From the NCBI RefSeq assembly GCF_025960875.1, contig NZ_JAODLR010000002.1, positions 1-64,000 of the forward strand: a stretch of 64,000 nt of DNA, in the 5' to 3' direction. The translations under genes and the position numbers were made by a program. Position 1 is the stretch's first letter. Each line of letters begins with the position of its first letter. Shown here piece after piece: positions 1 through 7,820 of this stretch. Below the pieces are notes generated by a model that worked only from the letters and a program-made list of their open reading frames with translations, was not told where the DNA came from and made no database searches. The stretch is from Crystallibacter permensis. Its GTDB lineage: Bacteria; Actinomycetota; Actinomycetes; Actinomycetales; Micrococcaceae.

Positions 1-728
1 CCGGCATCGGCATCGGCATCGGCATCGGCAACCAGAACGGTACCCGCAGCGCTGGTCGCGGCCTCGGCGTTGCCGGCAGCACTGGCAGGGTTCAGCGCGT
101 TACTGCTGGTGTTGCTGGCGGTGGCGGTGGCTTCGAAGAGGCGGAACCAGTCGGCGGGGGTGCCGGCGGTGATCCGGCGCAGGCGCTCGGCGTAATACTC
201 CCTGTGCGTTTCGGAGAACACTTCCGCGGGCAGCCCCTCGAGGTCTTCGGCAGGGCCCCAGTTCGCGGGGAACGGGCCCGACGGCGGCCAACTGGCCCAG
301 GCTTCCTCGCGTTCCCAGGCCGCGAAGTCATCGAGGCCGGCGCTGGCCCCCAGATGCTCCGGCTCCCCGACCCGGTCCGGAACCTCCTGACCGGCCAGCG
401 GATCCTCGCCGTAGGATTCCAGCTTCGGCGGGTCCAGGACCGGGCCGCGCGCCTCGGCGTAAATCTCCTCCATATAGCCCGCCATCGTGGCGTGCTTCGG
501 CGGTTTCCCGGCCGCGATATATTCACGCGCCTGTGCCAGGCCGCGTTTGCGGTCCCGCGCGCAATCGTGGTCCAGGCGCTCCAGGGCCTTGCGCAGGGCT
601 TCCTGCCGCTGCGCGGCGGTCGTAGGACGGGCCGGCTGAAGACACCGCAGCGAAAACCCCTGCCCCGCGGGCCCCTGTCCGGGGGCCGGGGAACCGGAAA
701 CCGGTGCCGGTTGCTCTTCCGTTGCCAT
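1..728 (-). CDS. Hypothetical protein, 5' part only
   Basis: This reading frame is open from an ATG at 728 to the left edge of the window, about 242 residues, with no stop, so only the N-terminal part is present. An in-frame TGA lies just upstream at 743-741 and a weak GGA ribosome site precedes the ATG. The protein is polar and rich in charged residues and tryptophan, with no signal peptide or membrane segment. Near the window edge it becomes low-complexity (Ala, Asn, Ser, then Asp-Ala repeats from a GGCATC hexamer). I do not recognise the family. A multicopy actinobacterial HNH/DUF222-type gene is possible but no motif here proves it. Confidence 0.55.
   Translation of the reverse strand, partial: MATEEQPAPVSGSPAPGQGPAGQGFSLRCLQPARPTTAAQRQEALRKALERLDHDCARDRKRGLAQAREYIAAGKPPKHATMAGYMEEIYAEARGPVLDPPKLESYGEDPLAGQEVPDRVGEPEHLGASAGLDDFAAWEREEAWASWPPSGPFPANWGPAEDLEGLPAEVFSETHREYYAERLRRITAGTPADWFRLFEATATASNTSSNALNPASAAGNAEAATSAAGTVLVADADADADA
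3..26. repeat. GGCATC hexamer microsatellite
   Basis: Four perfect tandem copies of GGCATC, followed by an imperfect fifth, at the left edge. They lie inside the truncated minus-strand gene and encode an alternating Asp-Ala run. The repeat is in frame and a multiple of three, so slippage would change linker length and not break the frame. Confidence 0.8.
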
Positions 729-1025
729 GACTTCAGTCCATCATCCGGCCATGACAATACAGACGCCCAAAAGCACCAAGTGCACGCTTCCACAAAAGTT
801 CTTCAAAATTCTTTTCCGCACGAGTTTTCTTGAGCACGGCAGGAAGCACACCGGCGCCGGCTATACGGCACGGCCCGGATTTCGGCAGCGGGTATCCAGC
901 GAGCCAGTAAGCCGCGGGTATCCCGCGAACCGGAAACGAGAGCTTCTGCGTTGCCATGAGTCCAGTCCATCACCTGCCCCCGACAACCAACGGCGAAAAC
1001 AACACCGTCGACGGGGCCGGCGGGA
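729..1025. other. Intergenic region with a duplicated gene-start remnant
   Basis: This stretch of about 300 bases separates the truncated gene from the hydrolase. The sequence around the downstream start codon (about 690-748) recurs in degenerate form at about 928-977: both copies share GATGGACTG, a short gap, an ATG followed by GCAACG, and then GTTTCCGGTTC. The upstream copy opens a 74-codon minus-strand frame (957 down to 733) ending next to the real start. It has no recognisable domain and looks like a decayed duplicate of a gene 5' end. I see no promoter or RNA gene here. Confidence 0.45.
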
Positions 1026-2216
1026 TCAGGGCAAGATACCGGGGAAGCTTTCGATATTCTCCTGGCCGATAATGCGCCGGGCGACGCTCTCCATGGTCAC
1101 GGGTTCGCTATCGATGCCGGCGTGCGCCCTTGCATCCGAACGGCTGTCCAAAGGGCCGTCCAGCTGTGGCGACCAGATCGCCTGGACCCGAGGATCCGCC
1201 CCGCTGAACATTTCGCGCAGCACGGGATCCGCTTCCACATTTTCCTGCAGTCCAAGCAAAGGTGCGTCCTCTTCGTCTTCCAGCGCGTGATGAACCAGAT
1301 ACAGGAGGGACTTGTTATAGAAAGTGATGTTCAGGAACTTGCACTCGTCATCCAGCGCCCTCTGGTTACCCAGCGCAAAAGTAGACAAGGCATAGATGCC
1401 GTTGCCGTTGCCGATGCGCGGCACTATATCCCGCTTGAACTCCTCGATCAGGATGGCCGGATCAAGGAAAATAAAGGACTCAAACGCCGGCACTCCTTCC
1501 TCGAACGCCGCACGCAGGAAATACGAGTGGAAGATGGACCCGGCGCTGTGGCCGACGGCGTGCAACGTGACCGTGCCAGGGTATTGCCGGAGGAACTCGG
1601 CGAGCTTTCGCGCGACATATCGCGCTCCGCCTTCATCGGCGCCGATACCGCCTTCGACGACATCAGGATCGGCATCGTCGGCGTCAGTGCCAGGACCGAC
1701 ATCGCCGGCGGCAGCATCGCCGTCGTCAGCAATAGGACTTGGGCTGTCGGCGGGATCGACGGACCGGGCCGCGCCGGCTTTGAGGTCCGCCCAGACTGCC
1801 CGGCCACCGGCATGCCTGGCGATCCATTCCACGAACATGTCGGCGGCCTCCTCGAAGGGCACGGCTGGCCGCAACCGGTCGATGCCATTCCGGATCCTGG
1901 TAGCGAGGGCTTCCAGCAGACCGGTTTCCCAAACGAAATAGACCGGGTAAACGCCGTTGGCCAGCCACCAGGGAACGTGATGGGTGGCGGCCGCCAGACC
2001 GGTCCGCTCCGGCACCAGGCCGCCATGGGCCCAGAACATCAACGGCACCGGCCTGCCGGGATGCTCGGCGATGAACCGGGGCAAGTGGACCTCGAAAATC
2101 CGGTCCACATCCTCGGCCGTGGTCGAGGCCAGGCCGCCGACGGTCAAACGGCCATTCCGCAGGTTCACTAAATGGGGGCTCAAGGACATGAAACCGCCGT
2201 CCGCCGTCGTCGTCAT
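1026..2216 (-). CDS. Alpha/beta hydrolase-like protein
   Basis: A 396-residue protein with a nucleophile elbow GHSAGS (Ser about 224) and an upstream oxyanion-type segment FWAHGG near residue 62, so a serine hydrolase of the alpha/beta fold is likely; the substrate is unknown. Residues about 155-197 form an Asp/Gly/Ala-rich acidic insert that looks disordered and lies inside the fold. No signal peptide is seen, so it is probably cytoplasmic. The start at 2216 was chosen because GAGAGG precedes it and the ATGA overlaps the stop of the DMT transporter gene, implying translational coupling. Upstream in-frame extensions run into transporter coding DNA. Confidence 0.7.
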   Translation of the reverse strand: MTTTADGGFMSLSPHLVNLRNGRLTVGGLASTTAEDVDRIFEVHLPRFIAEHPGRPVPLMFWAHGGLVPERTGLAAATHHVPWWLANGVYPVYFVWETGLLEALATRIRNGIDRLRPAVPFEEAADMFVEWIARHAGGRAVWADLKAGAARSVDPADSPSPIADDGDAAAGDVGPGTDADDADPDVVEGGIGADEGGARYVARKLAEFLRQYPGTVTLHAVGHSAGSIFHSYFLRAAFEEGVPAFESFIFLDPAILIEEFKRDIVPRIGNGNGIYALSTFALGNQRALDDECKFLNITFYNKSLLYLVHHALEDEEDAPLLGLQENVEADPVLREMFSGADPRVQAIWSPQLDGPLDSRSDARAHAGIDSEPVTMESVARRIIGQENIESFPGILP

Positions 2217-3220
2217 CGGTTCCTCTCCCCTGCTCCAACGGGGGCTTTGCGGCGCAGCGGACTCAACGCCGTCCGCGGCCAGGGCAGTGTGGCGAGCACC
2301 ATCGCCACGAGAGTCAGCAGCGTACCCAGCACCGTCGCCGTCGTAATAATGGTGCCGGGCGCGGGAAACACGACATCCAGCAACAGGGAGCCGAGCACCT
2401 GTCCGGCAATCATGCCCAGGCCGGTCAGCAACACGCCTAAAGAGCGGACCAGCACGGCGGCGAGGGCAAGGAAGAGGCAGCCGATCGGGCCGCCAAGGTA
2501 GTACCACCATTCGTCCGGCAAGGGATTTCCGACGCCGGCAACAGCCACTTTCACGAGCCAGGCAGCAACCAGCAGCACCATGCCGACGGTGAGGTTGACC
2601 AGGGTGGCGGGCAGCGGTGAGCCGAAATGCAGCGTCTGCGTGCCGTTGAAAGCCTGCTGGAAGCTTTGCATGAATCCGGCCGCCAGGGGCAGCAGCACCG
2701 GAATCAGCCAGTCGCTCACGTCGGAACCGGCTGAGAATTTTGGCGAAACGGCCCAGGCAACCGCCGCCACCGTCAGCAGCGCGCTGAGCACCCGCATGAT
2801 CGTGACCGGTTTCTTACCGGCGGGGCCCAGGCCAAGCCGGTCCACCAGCAGTCCACTCAGGGACTGCCCGGTCACCGCCGCGACGGTGAAGAGGGCCACG
2901 CCAATCAACGAAATGGTTATCCCCTGGCTCACCACCAGGAAGGCGCCGCTGAGGCCGGCCAGCAGGTACCAGCGGGGGAACTTTTTCTGCCGTATTGCCG
3001 GTGCGATGCGGCGCACTCCGGCGCGGCCGCTGGGCACCAGCAAACAGATCAGGATCATCAGGACCAGCCCGGTACCGAAGCTCACCACCGCGGTTGCGAG
3101 TCCGTCGTCAAGCACTTCTCCGAGCGCCCCGTTGATCCGGCCCTGCACCGGCATGCAAAGACCCGTCACCACGGCCAGCGGCAGGCCTATCGCAAGCGGC
3201 ATTCTGGGAACGTGGGGCAC
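2213..3220 (-). CDS. DMT-family transporter (DUF606/YdcZ type)
   Basis: A 335-residue integral membrane protein with about ten hydrophobic helices arranged as two similar halves. Each half begins with a small-residue-rich helix followed by an amphipathic segment, as in the DUF606 branch of the drug/metabolite transporter superfamily. An N-terminal pattern with PVQGRINGALG is typical of that branch. The substrate cannot be read from sequence. It overlaps the alpha/beta hydrolase gene by four bases (ATGA), so the two are probably made together; the hydrolase may process a transported compound, which is inference. A divergent S4-domain gene begins about 100 bp away. Confidence 0.85.
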   Translation of the reverse strand: MPHVPRMPLAIGLPLAVVTGLCMPVQGRINGALGEVLDDGLATAVVSFGTGLVLMILICLLVPSGRAGVRRIAPAIRQKKFPRWYLLAGLSGAFLVVSQGITISLIGVALFTVAAVTGQSLSGLLVDRLGLGPAGKKPVTIMRVLSALLTVAAVAWAVSPKFSAGSDVSDWLIPVLLPLAAGFMQSFQQAFNGTQTLHFGSPLPATLVNLTVGMVLLVAAWLVKVAVAGVGNPLPDEWWYYLGGPIGCLFLALAAVLVRSLGVLLTGLGMIAGQVLGSLLLDVVFPAPGTIITTATVLGTLLTLVAMVLATLPWPRTALSPLRRKAPVGAGERNR

Positions 3221-3323
3221 CGTTTCACCCTACGTCAGGGGCTCCGCCGCGGCGGGCACAACGCACCCGGCCCTACCGCAATGTGGCGAGCACCATGGCC
3301 GATGCGTCAGGCAGAATGTACCT

Positions 3324-3551
3324 ATGGCCTCTGATGACATCAATGACATTTCCATCCGCGACGACATGATCCGGCTGGGACAGCTGCTCAAGCTGGCGAA
3401 CCTCGCCGAGGACGGGAATGAGGCCAAGGAGTTCGTCGAGCACGGCATGGTGCAGGTCAACGGGGAGATCGAAACCCGCCGCGGCCGCCAACTGCACGCG
3501 GGCGACACGGTCACCGTCAACGGCGAGACCGTCCGCGTGGTTCACGAGTAG
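3324..3551 (+). CDS. S4-domain RNA-binding protein
   Basis: A 75-residue protein consisting almost entirely of one S4 RNA-binding domain. It shows the pattern RLGQLLKLANL followed by a helix, then VEHGMVQVNGE and the closing strand DTVTVNGETV. Such stand-alone S4 proteins (YbcJ/RqcP-like) bind structured RNA or ribosomes. The start at 3324 was chosen because the domain begins directly after it; a longer in-frame extension upstream is antisense to the DMT transporter and non-coding in character. The gene ends just before a convergent hairpin. Confidence 0.85.
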   Translation: MASDDINDISIRDDMIRLGQLLKLANLAEDGNEAKEFVEHGMVQVNGEIETRRGRQLHAGDTVTVNGETVRVVHE

Positions 3552-3578
3552 GCCGGCCCTGAAGCCGGCGCCGCTGTT

Positions 3579-3664
3579 AGCCAAGCGCCGCCGTTAAGCC
3601 AAGCGCCGCCGTCGTTATCGGTGGCAGCCAGGAGCGCTGGATAACCAAATAACGACGACGGCGG
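3579..3664. terminator. Bidirectional hairpin with a direct repeat
   Basis: This lies between two convergent genes. The left arm (GCCGCCGTCGTTAT, about 3605-3618) pairs with ATAACGACGACGGCGGC (about 3649-3665) with a three-base bulge. Each arm contains the decamer ACGACGGCGG that recurs across the window. A 16-base direct repeat, AGCCAAGCGCCGCCGT, occurs at 3579-3594 and 3597-3612. There is no T-tract, as is common for actinobacterial terminators. Confidence 0.6.
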
Positions 3665-3684
3665 CTCGGGTTGGGCGCGACGTT

Positions 3685-4335
3685 TTACTTCGCGTTGAGC
3701 ACCTTGTACGTCAGGAATTCCTTCACGTGGGCGAGCTCCTGGGCGTTGATGCCGTGGCCGATGTTGGCGTAAAGCACCTTGGTCAGGTCGACGTGCTCGT
3801 TGAGCCAGGCGTGGCTGTACTCGATCTTGTCCGGCGTGATGACCTGGTCTTCCTGGTCGCGGCCCCAGAACACCGCAGGCTTGAGCGCCTTGACCGCCTC
3901 GTCGTTGAAGAACGGGTCGCTGTCAGCAGGAATCACGAAGCCGGAGAGGCCAATGACTGCGGCGATTTCCTCGGGGCGGTGGCGCATGATGGACGTCGCA
4001 ACGGCCATGCCCATGGAGAAGCCGAGGACGGAAACGCTGCTGTGCTGCTCCTTGACGGTATCCAACCAGGACCAGACATCCGCGGCGGCCTTGGTGACCT
4101 TGTCCACGGAGAAATCCGGCTCGTGCATCAGCGGGAACCAGGAAAAGCCCGGGCCCAGGGCGACGGGGGCGCGGACGGCGGCAACGGTGAAATCTTCGGG
4201 CAGCCCCGGAACCAGGCCCATCAGGTCCTCTTCGTTGGAGAGGTAGCCGTGGAAGAGCACCAGCAAGGGAGTGCCGGCCCGCTCGGATTCAGGCTTGGAC
4301 CAGACGACGACGGGCTTATAAGTAGTTTCGGTCAT
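3685..4335 (-). CDS. Phospholipase/carboxylesterase-type hydrolase
   Basis: A 216-residue alpha/beta hydrolase of the phospholipase/carboxylesterase family (PF02230-like). It has an oxyanion strand LLVLFHGYLSNEED, the nucleophile motif GFSMG (Ser about 107), the acid region GRDQEDQVI and the catalytic His in NIGHGI. The length matches the family (about 210-230). There is no signal peptide, so it is probably a cytoplasmic esterase. The ATG at 4335 is preferred over a frame 20 codons longer because family similarity begins there. It is transcribed away from the SGNH hydrolase gene. Confidence 0.82.
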   Translation of the reverse strand: MTETTYKPVVVWSKPESERAGTPLLVLFHGYLSNEEDLMGLVPGLPEDFTVAAVRAPVALGPGFSWFPLMHEPDFSVDKVTKAAADVWSWLDTVKEQHSSVSVLGFSMGMAVATSIMRHRPEEIAAVIGLSGFVIPADSDPFFNDEAVKALKPAVFWGRDQEDQVITPDKIEYSHAWLNEHVDLTKVLYANIGHGINAQELAHVKEFLTYKVLNAK

Positions 4336-4423
4336 GCTGCCATTCTGACATATCGATACTTGAACCTTAAACTTGAGCGTTTCGGCCTTTGCCAACGAAG
4401 AGCCGCTGGAGCAGGATGAACTT

Positions 4424-5263
4424 GTGAGTAACTTGCCTGAGGCAGCTTCGACTCCGCTCGAAAGCGCCCGTCATCCCTGGAGCCGCTTTGTTGCCATCGG
4501 TGACTCCTTCACGGAAGGGATCGGCGATCCGGATCCGGACAGCCCCGGCGGTAACCGCGGCTGGGCCGACCGGGTTGCCGAGGAACTCGCACGGGACCAC
4601 CCGGATTTTGCATACGCCAATCTCGCTATCCGCGGGCGGCTGCTGCAGCAGATCATCGACGAACAGGTCGGGCCGGCCGTTGAGCTCGCGCCGGACCTGA
4701 TCAGTTTCTGCGCGGGCGGAAACGATGTCATCCGGCCGGGCTCGGATCCGGACGTCCTGGCCGAGAAAATCGATGTTGCCATCGAAACGCTGGCGGCATC
4801 GGGTGCGACCGTTGTCCTGTTCACGGCCCCGGATGTCGGCGATACGCCCCTGATCGGCAGTGTCCGCGGCAGGGCGGCGATCTATAACGAAAACCTCCGC
4901 ACCGTGGCTACCCGGCATGATGCGGTCATCGCCGACATGTGGGCGCTGCGGGAGCTGAAGGATCCGCGGATGTGGGCCCCGGACCGGTTGCATTTCTCGC
5001 CGCTGGGCCACCACACCATCGCCGCAATGGTGCTGGACGCGTTGAACGTAGAGCACAGCCTGCAACCCGAAATCCCCAAGCCGCTGCCGCCAAAGAACTG
5101 GCGCACCGCCCGCACCGAGGATCTGGTCTGGGCCCGCCAGCATCTGTTCCCCTGGGTCCTGCGGGCTCTTCGCCACCAGTCGCTGGGCGACGGGATCTCC
5201 CCCAAGCGCCCGACGGCCGGCCCGATGTTCGGGCCGGGCATGCCGCCCGGCGCCGCCGGATAA
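4424..5263 (+). CDS. SGNH/GDSL hydrolase
   Basis: A 279-residue SGNH-fold esterase or lipase. Block I is AIGDSFTEG (Ser about 28), block III is AGGND, and block V is DRLHFSPLGH supplying the Asp-His pair. The C-terminal 60 residues extend past the catalytic core and look like a family-specific helix. No signal peptide is present. I chose the GTG at 4424 because AGGA lies about eight bases upstream; a TTG at 4373 in the same frame would add 17 residues but has poorer support. The winged-helix gene starts only 14 bases after its stop, so they are likely cotranscribed. Confidence 0.85.
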   Translation: MSNLPEAASTPLESARHPWSRFVAIGDSFTEGIGDPDPDSPGGNRGWADRVAEELARDHPDFAYANLAIRGRLLQQIIDEQVGPAVELAPDLISFCAGGNDVIRPGSDPDVLAEKIDVAIETLAASGATVVLFTAPDVGDTPLIGSVRGRAAIYNENLRTVATRHDAVIADMWALRELKDPRMWAPDRLHFSPLGHHTIAAMVLDALNVEHSLQPEIPKPLPPKNWRTARTEDLVWARQHLFPWVLRALRHQSLGDGISPKRPTAGPMFGPGMPPGAAG

Positions 5264-5277
5264 AGGGCGGGCTGAGC

Positions 5278-6546
5278 GTGGATTCCACGGGCAGCGCCCT
5301 TGGCGGCCAGAAGATTTCCAGTGTTGGTGGGCTCAACGACGAGTCTGCGCTGGCAGTTGGGATTGTCCGGCACCGGTTGCTCGCGCAGCAGCTGTGGGGA
5401 GATGGAGCGTACGACGCCGAGGCCTCCTTGCGCTCATTGCTCGCCGTGCAGGCGCAAGAGTATGCGTATGCCCGGTGGACATTAGCGCAACGGTGCCAGG
5501 GGTCGGACCGGGACAACGCGGCAGCCGTGGATGCCGCCATTGCAACCGGCACGATACTGCGGACCCATGTGCTCCGGCCGACCTGGCACTTTGTCCTTGC
5601 GGAGGATCTGCGCTGGCTGATGACTCTGTCCGGCCCGAGGCTCAGGGCCGGCAACAAAACCCGGGACCGGCAGCTGGGACTCGACGCAAAGACCGTAAGC
5701 CGCAGCAACGACGTCCTCGGCGCGGCCGTAGCCGGTGGCCGGCAGCTGACCCGCGACGAGCTGGCCGCCGAGCTCGAACGGGCGGGCCTGCTCGAGGATA
5801 CGGGCGAGCGTCTGAACGGGTCACCCCTGCGGGGCCAGCGCCTGGGCCATATGGTCTTCCACGCGGAAATGGACCAAGTTCTTGTCAGCGGCATACCTCG
5901 GATCAGCGGAAGCGGCGCGGTCCGCCAGACCTACGCGCTCTTCGACGAACGGGTGCCTGCCCTGGCAACGGTCTTCGACCGCGACCAGGCACTTGCCGAA
6001 CTGACCCGGCGCTACTTCTCCAGCCGCGGACCCGCCACGGTCAAAGACTGCGCGCTGTGGTCCGGCCTGACGCAGGCGGACGTCCGGCGTGGACTGGCTG
6101 CAGCGGGCGAGCGGTCCCACCTGCAGTCGTTCATCGCCGATGGCTACGAATTCCTCATGGCCTCCGGCCCCGCACACTCTGCGACGAAAGCCGCCACCGC
6201 TGCTTCAGATGCTGATTTCGCACCACCCAGCGCTGCGCCGGCAGCCCCTCGGATCGACTTGATCCAGTGCTACGACGAATACGTCATGGGCTATACGCCC
6301 ACCAGGCACTACCTGGGCGGGACTGCCCCGGCCTCAGTGGCCAGCAAGCAGCCCAGCCACGTGGTCCTGCTGGACGGGCGCATGATCGGAAACTGGCAGC
6401 ACACGCTGAAGCCGGAGTCCGCCGTCGTTAGTATCTTGCTGCACCGGGCACTGACGCCGCCGCAGAAACGCGCCCTGGCCGCCGCCGTCGCCCGCTATGA
6501 AACGTTCCTGGGCCGCACTGTCACGGTAGACCTGCTCGATTCCTGA
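5278..6546 (+). CDS. Winged-helix DNA-binding protein (AlkZ-like)
   Basis: A 422-residue protein of the large actinobacterial 'winged helix DNA-binding domain-containing' family, related to the AlkZ/YcaQ glycosylases that unhook interstrand crosslinks. Characteristic segments are VRHRLLAQQLWG near the N-terminus, THVLRPTWHFVLAEDLRWL, and a C-terminal DEYVMGY followed by a beta-rich tail. Whether it has glycosylase activity is unknown; many members are unstudied. The GTG at 5278 follows AGGGCGGG and lies 14 bases past the SGNH gene stop. A longer frame upstream is antisense-like and overlaps that gene, so it was rejected. Confidence 0.75.
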   Translation: MDSTGSALGGQKISSVGGLNDESALAVGIVRHRLLAQQLWGDGAYDAEASLRSLLAVQAQEYAYARWTLAQRCQGSDRDNAAAVDAAIATGTILRTHVLRPTWHFVLAEDLRWLMTLSGPRLRAGNKTRDRQLGLDAKTVSRSNDVLGAAVAGGRQLTRDELAAELERAGLLEDTGERLNGSPLRGQRLGHMVFHAEMDQVLVSGIPRISGSGAVRQTYALFDERVPALATVFDRDQALAELTRRYFSSRGPATVKDCALWSGLTQADVRRGLAAAGERSHLQSFIADGYEFLMASGPAHSATKAATAASDADFAPPSAAPAAPRIDLIQCYDEYVMGYTPTRHYLGGTAPASVASKQPSHVVLLDGRMIGNWQHTLKPESAVVSILLHRALTPPQKRALAAAVARYETFLGRTVTVDLLDS

Positions 6547-6659
6547 TGGGCTGAGTTCCTGATCGGAATTGTCGTGGTGGTTATCCGCGGCGCAATTCTC
6601 AACGCGTCACACGGCAAGGATCCGGTCGGCGGGACCCGGCTGCCCGGGACGTAGCCGGA

Positions 6660-7787
6660 TCAGCTGTGCGGGAAGAACTGGGTCACCAGCTCATTGTGCA
6701 GCTGACGGATGTCCGTCAGGAATCCGTCGTGGCCGGTGGGCACCTCGATCATGTGCACCTTGGGCGGCGTGGGCAGCGCTTCGGCCAGTTGGCGCGACTG
6801 AACCGGGAAGTACAGCCGGTCGGAGTCAACGGCGGCGATGAAGAAGTCCGTTTCCACGTCGGCCAAGGCTTGCTCGACCGAACCGCGCCCGCGAGCCACA
6901 TCGTGGCTCATCAGGGCTTCGGTCATCAGGATATAGCTGTTGGCATCGAACCGGCCCGCCAGTTTGTTGGCCTGGTGGTCCAGGTAGCTTTCCACGGCAT
7001 ACCGCCCGCGCTCTGCCGGGTTGGCGCTGCCGAAGGGCTGCTCCGTCCCCTGGGCGTTGCGGCCGAAGCGGTACTCGAATTCGGGCTCGGACCGGTAATT
7101 GATGTGCGCGATCCGGCGCGCGATGCCGAGGCCGGCGTCGGGCGCGGGCCCTTCGTAGTAGTCGCCGCCGTTGAAGTTCGGGTCCAGTCGGATGGCCAGC
7201 ACCTGCGCCTGCGAAAACGCGATCTGCTCCGCGGTGCTCGCCGCACCGCAGGCAATCACGGCACAACGTGCAGTTCGCTCCGGGTAGGTAGCGGCCCATT
7301 CAAGCGCGCGGGCACCGCCCATGGAGCCGCCAAGAACAGCATGCCAGCGCTTGATGCCCAGCCGGTCGGCCAGCCGCGCCTCGGCGTGGACCGAATCGCG
7401 GATGGTCACCAGCGGAAAGCGCGAGCCCCAGGGCTTGCCGTCAGGCGCCGATGAGGACGGACCGGTGGAGCCGTAGCAGCCGCCGACCATGTTGGCCGCC
7501 ACCACGAAGTACTCGTTGGTGTCGATCGTGGCGCCGGGCCCCACCAGGGGATCCCACCAGCCCGCCTCATCCGTATCTCCGCGCGCCACATGGGTGCTGC
7601 CGGTCAGGGCATGCGCAATGAGCACGGCGTTGGAAGCATCCTCGTTCAGGGTGCCCCAGGTTTCGTAGCCCAGAACGACGTCGGGCAGAAAACCGCCCGT
7701 TTCCAGCTCGAGGGCGCCGATGGACGCGTAACGCAAAATGCCGTCCGCCGCCGTGTCCAGCAGCTCCTGTGGTTGCAGAGTTGTCAA
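6660..7787 (-). CDS. metX: Homoserine O-acetyltransferase
   Basis: A 375-residue alpha/beta hydrolase-fold acyltransferase that makes O-acetyl-L-homoserine from homoserine and acetyl-CoA, the first committed step of methionine synthesis. Family signatures are LIAHALTGSTH, NMVGGCYGSTGP, the nucleophile GGSMGG (Ser about 155), the acid in VDSDRLYFP and the His in PTGHDGF. The length is normal. It lies 33 bp downstream of metY in the same direction, so both should be governed by the SAM riboswitch ahead of metY. Succinyltransferase activity cannot be excluded from sequence alone, since MetX enzymes can be misassigned. Confidence 0.95.
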   Translation of the reverse strand: MTTLQPQELLDTAADGILRYASIGALELETGGFLPDVVLGYETWGTLNEDASNAVLIAHALTGSTHVARGDTDEAGWWDPLVGPGATIDTNEYFVVAANMVGGCYGSTGPSSSAPDGKPWGSRFPLVTIRDSVHAEARLADRLGIKRWHAVLGGSMGGARALEWAATYPERTARCAVIACGAASTAEQIAFSQAQVLAIRLDPNFNGGDYYEGPAPDAGLGIARRIAHINYRSEPEFEYRFGRNAQGTEQPFGSANPAERGRYAVESYLDHQANKLAGRFDANSYILMTEALMSHDVARGRGSVEQALADVETDFFIAAVDSDRLYFPVQSRQLAEALPTPPKVHMIEVPTGHDGFLTDIRQLHNELVTQFFPHS

Positions 7788-7820
7788 TGCTATGCCTGTG
7801 ATTCCTTCATGATGCCGCGT

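Noticed and set aside
3-26. CRISPR-like array at the left edge
   Set aside because: The units are only six bases with no spacers; it is an in-frame coding microsatellite.
733-957. A 74-codon minus-strand frame ahead of the truncated gene
   Set aside because: No recognisable domain and no good ribosome site; its start lies in a duplicated segment, so I treat it as a remnant and not a gene.
6619-6661. Terminator between the AlkZ-like gene and metX
   Set aside because: GATCCGG and CCGGATC can pair over seven bases, but the stem is short with a long loop and overlaps the metX stop.
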